A stretch of DNA of 64,000 bases, taken from Epiperipatus broadwayi (taxonomy: Eukaryota; Onychophora; Udeonychophora; Euonychophora; Peripatidae). Each line of letters starts with the position of its first letter. The stretch's first letter is position 1. Of the stretch, positions 1 to 11,640 are shown in pieces. The translations under genes were made by a program, and so were the position numbers. The stretch spans positions 1,928,001-1,992,000 of the forward strand of contig JAQFVV010006221.1 in NCBI GenBank assembly GCA_028023455.1, given 5' to 3'. Below the pieces are notes generated by a model, which saw nothing but the letters and a program-made list of their open reading frames with translations, did no database searches and was not told where the DNA came from.

Positions 1-1090
1 AATATCTCCAGACTAGTTACTAGCTTATGGCTTTCATCAATGAAAAATCTTGGATCTGGATCTTTGGCTCTAATGCACTATTTCTCCAGGATCCACCTTT
101 TACCATTTTGCTCCATTATAAAGTTATCAATTCAAACTGAAGAACACAGTTTTCAATCTAAGCCAATTTGTATAATTATACAGATCTAAAACCAGTCCAT
201 TATTTAGGATTAGTACTGAACCATTAAAACTTCACATGATCACCATTTCATTGGGTATACATAACCTATTAAAACAATAGCATACCCTCTCCCCACACAC
301 ACACAATAGTGCCACCTAATACAAGGTTTAGTAATCAATAAATGCTAGTCATAATCCCTATCCAATGTTTTCCTGTCCAATATCCAGACTAGTTTCAAAC
401 TTATGGCTTTCATGAATGAGGAAACTTACAATCTTGGAGCAAAATATTTCTTTTCCAATACTTACTTTTACCATTTTGTTTTAATATAACAATATCAGTC
501 TAAATTGAAAAATCATTTATGCTTTCAATCCGAGATAATTTTCCTGTAAAGTCATACAGATCTAAAACCATTTCAATATCTATATGTTTTGGTATCCTTT
601 CTTTAAATTACCAGGCACTTTATCCTTTGGCTAGGATTGGTATTAAACCGTTAAAATATCATAGGATGCACAACCATCTAGCATCTATTAATTACTAAAG
701 CCTCTATTAGGTGGCATTATTGTGGAAAATTTTTTTTACTAGTATTTTAACAGCTTGTTTTAAGCATTAAGAAAAGATGATCATGTGGTGTTTTGATGGA
801 TTAATAACAATCCTAGTTAAAGGTAACTGTGATTATTAAAAACCAAAGGATATCAAAACATATAGATACTTAATTGATTTCAGATCTGTATGACGTATGG
901 GCAAATTAGCTTGGATTAAAAACACTAATGATCTTCAGTTTTGCCGACAGCTTTATAGTTGAGCATAGAAGGAAAAGTGAGTGCTGGAGAAGAAGTGCAT
1001 TAAATCCACATATCCAGCTACACAGCACCCAGATTCAAGACTCCTCAATGATAAAAGCCATAACCTAAAAATTAGTTTGGGGCAGGGTTC
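1..1090. repeat. tandem plus inverted copies of a dispersed repeat
   Basis: A unit that starts near CCAGACTAGT, runs through TATGGCTTTCATCA and CAGATCTAAAACCA and ends near TCACATGATCACCATTTC occurs at about 1-290. It recurs diverged and in the same orientation at about 365-690, and inverted at about 740-1090 (CATAACCT, then TCAGATCTGTATGACG). A further copy lies at about 29090-29390. No coding capacity is seen. It is probably a non-autonomous element or the tail of an unidentified repeat; class unknown. Confidence 0.6.
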
Positions 1091-2689
1091 AAAAGTTACA
1101 GACATTTTAATTGCCATTAATGGTAATTACTGATAATAAATTTATTTTTAATTAAGATTTTAAAAAAAATTGAAAGAAATAAAAAATGCTTTATTTAACA
1201 GAAAAAAAAATACTAAGATAGCTCAGTTTTCTTGATTAGATAATAATTGTAAACAAAATTTTTAATGCCACTACCTGTAGTTGGTGGCATGTTGCCAAGT
1301 TACTTTAAATAAAGTCACAAGTTGCAATTTGATTAAAACTAAATCCATCTTTGCAAGTAATTTTTGTAATAGCAGAAGTAACACAGTTTTTAGGTAAAAA
1401 TTGTGCTAAAGTTCTGTTTTTTGTTTGAAGAAGCACTAACATTAACATCATCTTGAAAGTCATTGGCATAAGTCTTGCTTACATAAACCCTCATTCCAGA
1501 AGTCAATCCACCAATAGTTTTCAAAATTTTACTGCACTTTAAGCCCTCAGCTTCTTTATTTTTTCTTTTAAAGTATTGCCATACGTGTGATTTTTTTTTT
1601 TTTTGAGACATGATGAAGGAAAATGCTAAAAAATAATCCATAAAATAAAGAAGATAATAGCACTTTATGGAAATGTTCAAATCAAAACATGTTTGGAACT
1701 TCATAACACAGATGCAATAGTTACATACCTACGCAGACCCAAGTATCAAATTTTAAATGAAGTTTAATTTGGCGATTTAGTAAAGCAAATACATATTTGA
1801 AAATATTGGGATTTATATCTTGAGAATATTTTAACCATGTTCAACTTTTAATATAGTCCTAGACTATTACAATCTACATAAATACTAAATAGATAAGTTT
1901 AGAACAGGGATGAAATAGAATTTAATTACTTTAAAATTAATTTTCCTTTTTCTAAAAAATAAAATGTTTGGAAAAAAATTGTTTTTATGGCAAACTTAAA
2001 TAAATTACAATTTTGTTTTTAAAACTGGTAATACCCTATTTCAGTAATGGTAATTTTTATTATTTTTAGAAATCGATATTTACCTATAAAAAATTACAGA
2101 ATTTCTAAAGTTTGGGGATATTAGATGGGAAAATATTGTAAATATGAAGAAAAAGTAATCATGTGATGTTTTAATGATATAAATTTAATTATTGTTGCTA
2201 AAGAATAAATTATTTTCTAAGTTATTAATAAAATAAATTTTCCGTTTTATTAAAAATATGAAAAGATAAAAATTCATTGATGAAATTTGAGAAATTCATC
2301 AATCAGTAAAAGCCCTGAAACTAGGGATTTCAAACTAACAGTATTTTACCTATATTTTCATGTTTCAATGGTCTATTTTTGGAAGAAGCTTATAAAGATT
2401 TTCAAAAATAATAACAATTCTTTGGCTTATCATTAAAAATGGGCAAACAACAATCTTCATATTGTTGATCTAAACATTTTAATATGGCTGCTAACTTAAG
2501 ATGACAAAATTTTTAAAATTATTTTTAAAAAAGTACAACTGTATTGAGTTTAAAAGTAGACAGTTTATGTTTAAACAGATAAATATTTTTCACTACTAGT
2601 ATAATTAATAAAAAAAATTTTCATTAACTCTTAATTTTAAACTTTTTTTATATTTACTTTAATGTAATAAAATTAAATTTTTATAAAAA
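1091..2689. other. AT-rich sequence without recognisable genes
   Basis: Very AT-rich sequence with poly-A and poly-T runs. The only longer frame (minus strand, about 1390-1704) has a low-complexity product with no recognisable motif, and I do not consider it a gene. No RNA gene, repeat border or promoter was seen. Confidence 0.5.
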
Positions 2690-3812
2690 TTTTTTACAAC
2701 TCGTCTACGAAGAACAGTGGATTTTCACCAACCAAGAGAACAAGCTGCATTTAAAAGTGGTTTTAATACAATAGATCATATCCAAGTATTGAGAGAACTT
2801 ATAGAAAGGACCAGTGATTAAAGCATTGGATCATCATGATATAGACCCAGGATATTATCATATTCTGAAGAATATTTATAAAAATGCAACAGCTACAATT
2901 AGATTACATAATGATACTAGGAAAATCAACATTGAGAAGGGTGTAAAACAGGGTGACTCCATATCTCCAAAACATTTTACAGCAATGCTACAATAAGTAT
3001 TTTGTGGATAAAAATGAGAAGCTGAAGGAGTTAAAGTAAATGGAGATTATTTAAGTCATTTAGATTTTTCAGATGATATAATTGTTTTTACAAATAATGC
3101 TTTAGAGCTTCAGGAAATGTTGCAGGAGTTATCAGATGAAAATAGACTCAAGTGTTAAAAAGACTAAAGTGATGTTTAATGGATTTTCTCAAAAAATGAA
3201 AATAAAAATTGATTATGATGAATTGGAAAAAATTAACAACTACAAATATCTTGGTCAGATTATTACTACAGACGGATTAAATTAATCATAGAATTAAACT
3301 TGGTTGGAGTGCTTTTGGTAGAAATAACTTGATACTAAAAGGAAATATGCATATGCATTTAAAAAGGATGGTTTTTAATAAATGTTTTGCCAGTTCTTAC
3401 TTATGTATCCGAGACTTGGACACTTAATAAAAAAGCAATACAGAGACTTCAGACAACTCAAATAAGTATGGAGAGAAGCATGTTAGGAAGTAACAAGAGA
3501 TTGAAAACGCAATATATGGATAAGAGAACAAATAGGTGTTACTGACCTCAATGAAAAAAATTAAAAGCTTTGAGTTGGGCTGGACATATTGTTAGAAGAG
3601 ATGATAATAGATGGACAATTGAAATCTTAAACTGGATTCCAAGAGATCGTAAAAGACCCAGAAAGTAATCACATGTGAGACGGATGAATGAAATAAGAAA
3701 GTGTGCAGGGGTAATGTGGAGAATTGACACTAAAGATAAGAGAAGATGGATTGAACTTGGAGAGACCTTCATCCTGGAGTGGATTGATAATGGTTGACAA
3801 TGATGGTAATGA
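2690..3812 (+). mobile_element. RTE-like LINE copy A, 5'-truncated and decayed
   Basis: The copy starts abruptly inside the reverse transcriptase domain at ACAACTCGTCTACGAAGAAC and runs to the family 3' end (GGAGAGACCTTCATCC...GGATTGATAATGG). It is collinear with the copies at 35257-38210 and 39915-41412. Readable pieces include [28 protein letters not shown] and the damaged active-site region DFSDDIIVF, where the usual Ala of FADD is Ser. Multiple stops, frameshifts and small deletions mark it as an old dead copy. It lies in the same orientation as B and E and opposite to tra2. Confidence 0.85.
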
Positions 3813-4390
3813 ATAAATTTAATGAATCCAAACACTCATATAGACATCACCAATACCGTCTTAAAAATTGTTGTGGTCAGTACTATCAATTGGAATTGAG
3901 CCAAAAAAGAACAGTTTTAGTAATTTCATAGTGATAATAAGATGTATTCTTTCTTATGATCAATATTTGAACAATTGCATAATCAGATATGTTTTTGATT
4001 GTTGTTTCAAACATTAAACGATTATATTGTAATTTTAATACATTATAATTTTCCTACAGAATTTGTCTTTATTCCCATACAAACAGAAAACATTTTAAAC
4101 AATTAGACAATCACTTTGAGCATATTAATTTAAATTTTTTTTTGTGAGATTATGTGAAAATAGTTTCTGGATTATTTGAGACCACAGAGGGAACTTAACT
4201 GATATGGAGTTGTGCATTTATTTGATTGTAAGAATGAACAAAACAAAAAAATAGAGCAAGATGATAATGGATTCTTCAATAATGAATGACAATAAAATAC
4301 TTTTTTTAATACCAGCTATAGGATAAAATGATTTGTCTTAATAAAAAGTGTATCATTATTTAAAGAATATAAGACAAAGACATCTTTTGA
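3813..4390. other. AT-rich spacer
   Basis: No gene, repeat or RNA recognised between LINE copy A and the hAT-like fossil. Confidence 0.4.
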
Positions 4391-4399
4391 TATAAAACA

Positions 4400-5430
4400 C
4401 TAAAATTTCAACTCCAACATGACACCTGAAACAGCAAGACAGAACATTTATATAAAAATGTATTATCAGAACAAAATTCTGAAACAAACTCTTGTAAAAG
4501 GAATTTTTGTTATTGCTCAAGAAAAGTCAAAGCAGACAAATCATTTGCATATGATGAATTTATCAAAGCAAGTGGAACTTTATGCTTTGGGGAGAGAGGG
4601 GGGGGGGTAAATTCAAAAGCATTCGTTTATCTCTAAGGATAATTACATTTCGATATTGCAATCTGCACTTTCATGAAGTATAATAGAATACCATATTACC
4701 TCATCTTGTAGATCAGATGTTAATTGATTACTCAAATTTTCAACAATAATTGCAATACCATAATGTGATTATCTTTTAAGTAATCAATTAACAGCTGATC
4801 CACAACACAAGATATGATAGGTCCATTGTACTTGGTGAAAGTGCAAACAAGACTCAGCTCTGTTGTTTATAAAAACTATCCATCGAATTTTAGAAATTAT
4901 TGACAATGGAATCAATGAAGTCACTAACATTTGGAACTAATATTTTCGAAAAAGTAAAAAATTGTTTGGAAAAACGTAAGTTGACATTAATATACTTCTA
5001 ACCGTAACAAATGATGGAGAAACTTCAAGATTATGTTCACATATGATTTACAAAATGTTTTTACAAATAATCATGTTACATCAATAATAATCATAAATTA
5101 TTAATAATATGTGATCAAGAAGGTGAATCCAACTGACAATTTTAAATTTCTGGAAGGATTGGATAAAGAACATACTGATGTACTATATCATACATTTGAG
5201 GGTTAAACTTGGGGAAAAATTGTTGAAGATGTTTGACACTAAAGAAAATTGTTAGTTTAAAAATAAAATAATGTTAACGATTTTCTAGTTTTAAATGAGT
5301 CTGGTCATATGATTTTGTTATCACACTTGGTATAATTAATTATCTGAACATTTTAAATTTGGCATCGCAAGGCAAAAACTATTATAGCCACAATATGATT
5401 ATGAATATTCTCCAACATTTAAGTTACTGA
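4400..5430 (+). pseudogene. fossil hAT-like transposase (ZBED5/FAM200 type)
   Basis: Broken reading frames match in order the ZBED5/FAM200-like branch of hAT transposases. They are KADKSFAYDEFIKAS (about 4530-4577), then GTNIFEKVKNCLEKRKL (about 4933-4985, the I-x-E-x-V-x-x-CLE motif), then TDVLYHTFEG (about 5175-5205, resembling DVLYHTEVRWLS), and finally INYLNILNLASQGKNYY (about 5335-5390, the conserved H/YLN-x-LN-x-x-LQGK block). Several stops and frameshifts separate the blocks, so no protein can be made. Terminal repeats and target duplications were not found. It may be an old transposon or a relic of a domesticated gene; the block order favours the former. Confidence 0.6.
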
Positions 5431-5446
5431 AAAAAATACTAAATTA

Positions 5447-5636
5447 AATTTAATATATTTGCAGAAAAACTTCCAATACTGTATGAGAGTATCCAAAAAT
5501 AACCAGAATCATTTTCTCGAGGTGAACACATTGTAGTACATGCTTCTGCAGCTTGATGCTCTTGAGAAGACCCCTCTGCACCATTCTTCCAACTGTCATA
5601 ATAAAGTGTAACAGGCACACATGCTGTTACATTATT
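5447..5636 (-). CDS. candidate unidentified terminal exon (weak)
   Basis: After a TTTATTAG acceptor-like sequence the minus strand stays open for about 63 codons to TAG. It begins NNVTACVPVTLYYDSWKNG and continues through CTTMCSPRENDSGYFWI. The segment is clearly less AT-rich than its surroundings. There is no initiator Met, so it would be an internal or last exon entered in phase 0. I do not recognise the peptide. It could be a last exon of an unknown gene, part of a tra2 3' exon (joined to 15351 it would give Gln-stop at once), or a chance open stretch. Confidence 0.2.
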
Positions 5637-5744
5637 CTAATAAATAAAATTAGAAATCAAGAATAAAGGGGAAAAAAGTTCGCAAATAAAAATGTTTCTA
5701 AGAATTAAAAATTAAGTCATCTAAACTCGTATATATATATAAAA

Positions 5745-7175
5745 TCGCACAGATGGAAAACTATTAGATCTAAAAAAAAAAAAAAAGGAAGGAAAAATAA
5801 ATATTTAAGAAAAAGTACTTAAAAGTAAATCAAAGTAAAAAAAGAGAAAAAAAATAAAAATTTAAAGATTGAAAGATAAGATTTCTTCTAAGAATGCACA
5901 AAATTTAATTACTTCTATTGTGTAAAAGGCTAAAAATGGAAATGATTATTTTTAATTAGTTTAAGTAAACTAGCCCTTGGGCATCTCAAAATTTATAATT
6001 AAAGGGCAGATAGGAAATAAAAACAATAAGAACAGAATAACCAATAAAATTCCTCAGGAAACGGACCATAGTGAAAGAATCATCATCATCATGACGTCAT
6101 TGTTCAGTTAATTCGGAATTTTGATATAAAAAAGAAAAGATTGGAAATAAAAGTTCAGTGCCGGGAGAGTTGAAAAGATGCACTTTCAATCCCTTAAGTT
6201 TTTCCAAAAAAAGAAATGAAGTATCATTTTCCTATATTGCGGACCCTAGAGTCCTTTAAGAGCTATACAAGCTAGAGCAAAAGACCTCCGGATGAATACC
6301 AACAGAATGGCTAACAACACAACGGTCTCCCCAGGATGTCGCGGGGAATTAGAAACAACACGGGATCCAAATCACAAGCAACTATAAAGTATGGGCTTTT
6401 AAACCATAAGAACTCTATATAACCCATGAACTTTAAATATAAAACTTTTTTCAGTATTTAAATAGAAATATGAATTTCTATCTGACCACTAATTTATTTA
6501 TTTTGTCTTTTTTTGAGTGTTTATTATGATTTTTTTTTATTTATTAAGCTAAAATTTTTAAATTATGTTAAATTTAAGTTGGGTGTGGATGGCTGCATAG
6601 ATTCGTAAAGTTATGTTAATTTAAGGGAGGGTTGATCACAGGTTATTTGTTTCACAATTAAATTGGGTTAATGGGTTGGATGTATTGGTGTAATTAGTAA
6701 ATGTAGTATGAAGATCCACTACGTGCAGGATCACATTATATGCTGTACTTGGGCAAAATAATCACATTTCTTATTGACCATCGGAGGCAGATGGTATTCC
6801 CTGTTTCTTGGATCACCCCTTTAGCCTATGGAATGGGATGGTAAGTCAGCAAAAAGGACTGCAATTCCTTTCCATAGTTTTTTTTCTTCTTATTGTTCTT
6901 CTCGCCAGACATAGCATTCCTGTACTGGACGAGGGATGTTTCTTCTAGATAACCATGCTGTTCTGATGTACATTCCTGGCAATACGGTATTGTGCTGTCG
7001 TATTAATGTGGCATTGAATTTATCAATATATCAGATAGATTGGCGTTAGTTTGACTGTGAACTTTTGGCCTAGGGTTAAATAAGGGATGTAGAATATTTT
7101 CTTTTTCGAGTGCAATCTATGTAGTCTATCCATACTCGACACTCTAATAAAATATTAAATAATCCATCTGTGCGA
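5745..7175. mobile_element. possible non-autonomous element bounded by 12-bp inverted repeats
   Basis: TCGCACAGATGG at 5745-5756 is repeated exactly in inverted orientation at 7164-7175 (CCATCTGTGCGA). The enclosed 1.4 kb has a distinctly higher GC content in two blocks (about 6060-6400 and 6720-7080) than the surrounding DNA, consistent with a foreign insert. No transposase frame was recognised. The ends and any target duplication are uncertain, and it could be a chance inverted repeat. Confidence 0.3.
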
Positions 7176-7590
7176 ACTTCTAAAATAAAAAGTTAAGATG
7201 TAAATTAAATTCTAAAATAAACATTATACTAAAATAAATAATTCTGAATTTTATGTATGTGTAAAATAAATGTTTTTGTGTATTGTTAATCTAGCAGTGG
7301 CCGATTCTTATTTTTTTATTATCTTTCTTTCTTTAAAATAAAATATACATTATCTCGGCTGCTCCACGAGCTAGTGAATGGGGCATTACGGTCGTATTTA
7401 TTTAAATTCTGGATCTTACCGTAAGTACATGCCGTCCTATATAAATTTTCAGGTCCAATTAGCGTGATGGTGCCCTGGCGGCAGAAATATAAAGTAAGAG
7501 TCACTTCATCACCGACCGTTATAAAAGATAGCTCGTGTTGCACTTAATATTTTTGTTAAATACTTTCTCGCTTGTTTGTCGATTTTTGTA

Positions 7591-8230
7591 ATGGCTGAAA
7601 AGTTGGAACAATGTGAAAATTCTGTTTGGTGTTAGGGAAAACAGTTGTAATATTTGAAACAGTTTACAAGCAAGCTGCTCTGGAGAAAATATAAGTTTAC
7701 AGTGGTTTAATGGAAGTGTCTAATTCACCATGTCCTAAACAAGCAAGACTAGTGAAGTTCAATGTCTAGACAAAGCTGATTTTTTTTGGATGCAAACAGC
7801 ATTGTTCATTTAGAATTTGTTCATAACGAACTACCAGGCATTTAAAACTTGCAGGTTCTGAAAAGTTTGTGTAATGCAGTAAAACAAAACCTCCCGATTT
7901 TTAGCTTAATGAGGAATGCAAGTTTTATCATGATAATGCGGCAACATACAAAGGCTCGAGTGTGAAATAATTTTTAATTAAATTCAGAATGACCTAGCTT
8001 ATCCATCATATTCACCAGATCTTGTTCTGTGCACTTTCTTTTGAATGAAAAAATTCCTCAAATTTTTTTTTTTTTTTGTGGAAGTAGTAGTAGTAAAGAA
8101 AATAACCAAGCATGTGTTAAAAGGTATCTTTGCAACCTGACTACTTTGAAAAGTGAAAAACATGCTTAGACAAGTGCATTGCATTAAATGGATTGTAATT
8201 TGAAATGGATTAAATAGATCCATAATTTTT
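7591..8230 (+). pseudogene. fossil mariner transposase
   Basis: The remnant starts at an ATG giving MAEKLEQ, followed in another frame by LGKTVVIFETVYKQA. This matches the mariner N-terminal helix-turn-helix start (KLGKTATETYEMLKQAYG type). Downstream are IVHLEFVHNE (resembling G-IVHREFVP), LQVLKSLCNAVKQNLP, a degraded HHDNAPAHT block (FIMIMRQHTKARV) and, in a shifted frame, LAYPSYSPDLVLCTFF, which corresponds to the mariner YSPDLAP-DFF motif. The end region LRQVHCIKW resembles W-KCI. Many frameshifts and stops mean it is dead. Terminal inverted repeats were not identified. Confidence 0.75.
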
Positions 8231-11200
8231 TATTACAAAGTTCCAGTTATTTTTACGTTTCCCCTCATATAATGAATTTTTTTCAACATTTTGGTAATGT
8301 AGAACTATCATTATCAATTGTACAAAATCTATTTTCTGCTAACAATGTTGATTCTACATCAACTGATAATCAGGTAGAATTGAATGACCTGCAATATAAA
8401 ACTCTGCAGGGATTATACAAAAAGAAATCTCGAATTTTTTTAAAACTCAATTTGCCATCATTAGAAATTTTGTGCGAGTTTTGATCTCACATGTATTTAT
8501 TAACTTTCATTTTATTATGAACATAAACAAACATTCTTTAAGAACAAATATTTACAAGCTGCATTAAAAATAAATCCTATAAAATTTAATCCAAATTTTG
8601 ACAAGATAAGAATTCCATAAAGGCATCAATTGTTAAAACAAATAATGTCTTTAAATGCTTTCTTCATAATAATTACTGGAATTAAAAAAAAACATAATGT
8701 AAATGCAATCCCAGACTATATTTCATTGACATCATGTGGCCCTTTCTTGCAAAAATTTATTCGCACATGATGGTCTATCACATCTAGAACAAGATGAGAG
8801 AAAAAAAATATCAACTTTAAGAAACACAACAATGCAATAATATGATCTATATTACTGTCGAAATACTAAAATTAATCTAAAATCATAATTTCTCTTTAGA
8901 AAGGATAAAATCATTTCCTTGACTCCTACAAAATCATTCAATTTTATTTACAACTTCTTGCAAATATGTAATGATAGAGCTTTTTCCTGAAAACTTGATT
9001 TGCAGTTTCACCCAGTACATAAAAAATAATAGTAAATTATTATTTAAATGTTTGATGCTAGTTTAGCATGTGCGTTATTAGTCATTCTTTATCACATTTT
9101 TCAAGTTAAAGAATAGTCAAGCCATATATAATCCATTAGCGGAATAATTATTATTATTTACATTTTAGTTGTATAATGTAGATCAATAAAAAAAAAAGTA
9201 CTTGAAAAAGCAGTAAAGAATTGTAAATGTAACTTATTAACAATCTCATATTAAATAAATGTCATTCAGAAAATAAATATATTTTTGGTACACTTTTGTC
9301 ATAACATTATTCATTTTTTATAAATTTGTGGAATTGTTTATCCTCATTGGTAAATTGAATTTCTTCCAGAATTTTTATACTGATAACCTTTAATCAAAAT
9401 GTTTTTATCTTTCAATCATTTTGGTTACTAATCATATTAATTTTAGATATGACTTAATAAATTATATTATTTTCATGTTTTTATACACATTATTTTTATG
9501 TTGTAGTTTTTTTTTTTTAAACTTATTTTCAAAAATCATTCAATCATATTTTGTTCACTAAAGATTCATAAACATATTATTTGCATATTGATTATATTTT
9601 GAAGGAACTGGTATCATTTTCAATATATATAAAAAAAAAAAACCGAACAAAAGTGATCAATTAGTGTCTTCATCAACCTTTGTGAGTAAATGGTGGCTCC
9701 ATCATAGGGTTGCATGTAAGATCGCACTGAATGATCGATAAGATATTAGATTGCTATATACAGCAAATGTATTAATTTGGAGAAATTACAAAAAAATAAT
9801 TTTATCTATTATCATAAGACTTTTACATGAATCAAAAGTACAAGTAATAAATCTTGATTAGGAGCTTTTTTAAAAATTTTCCAACATAAATAAATCAAGG
9901 TATGCATTGGAAAAAATCTTCAGATATAGCTCTCATTTTTTTTAAATTTTACGACTGATTGATCACATGTGAAATTTTTAAGAATTCCAAAATGAGTTGA
10001 CTTTTTCAAAGTATTTATTATTTTTTTCATGATCAAAAATATTAAAATCTAAGCTTACACACTGCTATTCAATAGCTTACACTGGAGGGCATAAAAGTAG
10101 TCATTTTAATAAAAGAATTCTTATTTTATAATTATATTCGTACAAATAAATACGTTCACTATGTATCAAAAATTTATTATTAATTACTTTTTCATTTAGA
10201 AAATGCAGGAGTGACCTGGTGGCAGAGAGCGATTTTTTTATACACAAGCAGCTAATTATCACTCCACATTACTTCAATTATACATTTAGCACATTAAGAG
10301 TTTCAGAATGTAGCAACATTATTGTATAGTAGTCTATTTTTATTGAAAGCAATCTAAATCATTTACACTCTTAAAAAACTGCGGACTCTTAAATATTCTA
10401 TAATTTATGTCATTTAATTCTAGCTGAAATTATAACTATGTTACCACAATTAAATTCTTTAACGCTTGAAATTCATTTGAACATAACTGTTATATTTGAA
10501 TACAAGCTGGAAACAGTAATTTTTTTCATAAATCTAGCAATATTAATTGGATTTTTGATCATTTATAGAAATACGTAACTTTTCTATGTGATTCTACAGC
10601 AATGTGAAGAAACAGTTAATAAAGATGATGAGAATTTCTTATATATATACTCACATAATCTTAGTGATATAAAAGTGCATTAAAGTAAGATTCTAAAACA
10701 AGATAATACTAATGAGCTATAGCAATCAAAAATTAACAACCTTTTTAATTAATCAATATTCTCTCTACTTATACCAAATTTTAACGAAAGGAGATATACT
10801 TCAGATTTACAGAAATGCAATGGATTAGTATCAATCTTATTTCAGCTCCTGATTCTAAGAAATGTACTTATATAAATGACATTATTCAATATCCATCCAT
10901 TGCAGTCTTCCAAATTTATCCTACTTTCAATGTAATTATAAAAAATTTACTACTATTTATTAGACAAATAACTCCACTAGGATTTCTATAGCAATTTTAT
11001 CATAGTATGTTAAAAATTTGAAATTGGTTTGCTAAAAATTTATTAGCTTAAAATATATTCAGGATATGTAAGCCTAAGTGTACTCATAATCACCATGAAT
11101 ATGACTTCCTAACTATCATCATTAAATAAAATTACCTTATTAATCACTAACCCTATAAAATTACTTTGTTTCATATTTAGCTATTTTAAAATGAAATTAT

Positions 11201-11271
11201 TAGAAAACCAATTGTGTATACACTCTCAAAAATATATATATAATTTTTTCCCTTCCCATTTTACTAAACTA
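8231..11271. other. AT-rich sequence, no gene recognised
   Basis: Low-complexity AT-rich DNA downstream of the mariner remnant. The plus-strand frame at 8272-8484 has no recognisable motif and its composition is what AT-rich noncoding DNA gives. No RNA gene or repeat border was seen. Confidence 0.4.
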
Positions 11272-11640
11272 TCACCTTGCAATGTGAAAAATAAATGAGT
11301 AATTATCACTCACGTTTCTATCTTCTCTGATCTTAATATTTTTCTTTCTTCCTTTATTACTTTTAAAATTGCCTTCAAACCCCTCTTTAAAAATCCATTC
11401 TTCAAACTTCTTTGCAACAATCTCTTCTTTAATTTTTCTTTCACCCTTCAACTTCATTAGATTTCTTCTTCCATTAGATTTCTCTTGCCTATTCAATTCA
11501 TTCCACAAGAATGCTTGAAGAAGTAAATCATCGACACCTAACTTTTTCATTTCTTTTCTTCGATTTCTTTCTTCACTTTTTCAATTCTTCATCCCTTCTT
11601 AATTCGTTCTTCTATACCTTTATAATAATAAAAATAACTA
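11272..11640 (-). CDS. candidate Lys/Glu-rich coding exon (weak)
   Basis: An open frame of 92 codons from an ATG at 11550 encodes a charged, helix-prone product containing LLLQAFLWNELNRQ, KIKEEIVAKKFEEWIFKEG and NKGRKKNIKIRE. The EEWIFKE segment resembles the short helix in some coiled-coil cytoskeletal proteins such as CCDC34 and MAP9, but the match is weak. Charged codons continue upstream in another frame (KKEIEEKK next to the Met), and a near-consensus donor (GAAAC|gtgagt) lies at 11313-11312. It might be an exon of an unseen host gene, but purine-rich AT-rich DNA easily gives Lys/Glu-rich frames by chance. Confidence 0.22.
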
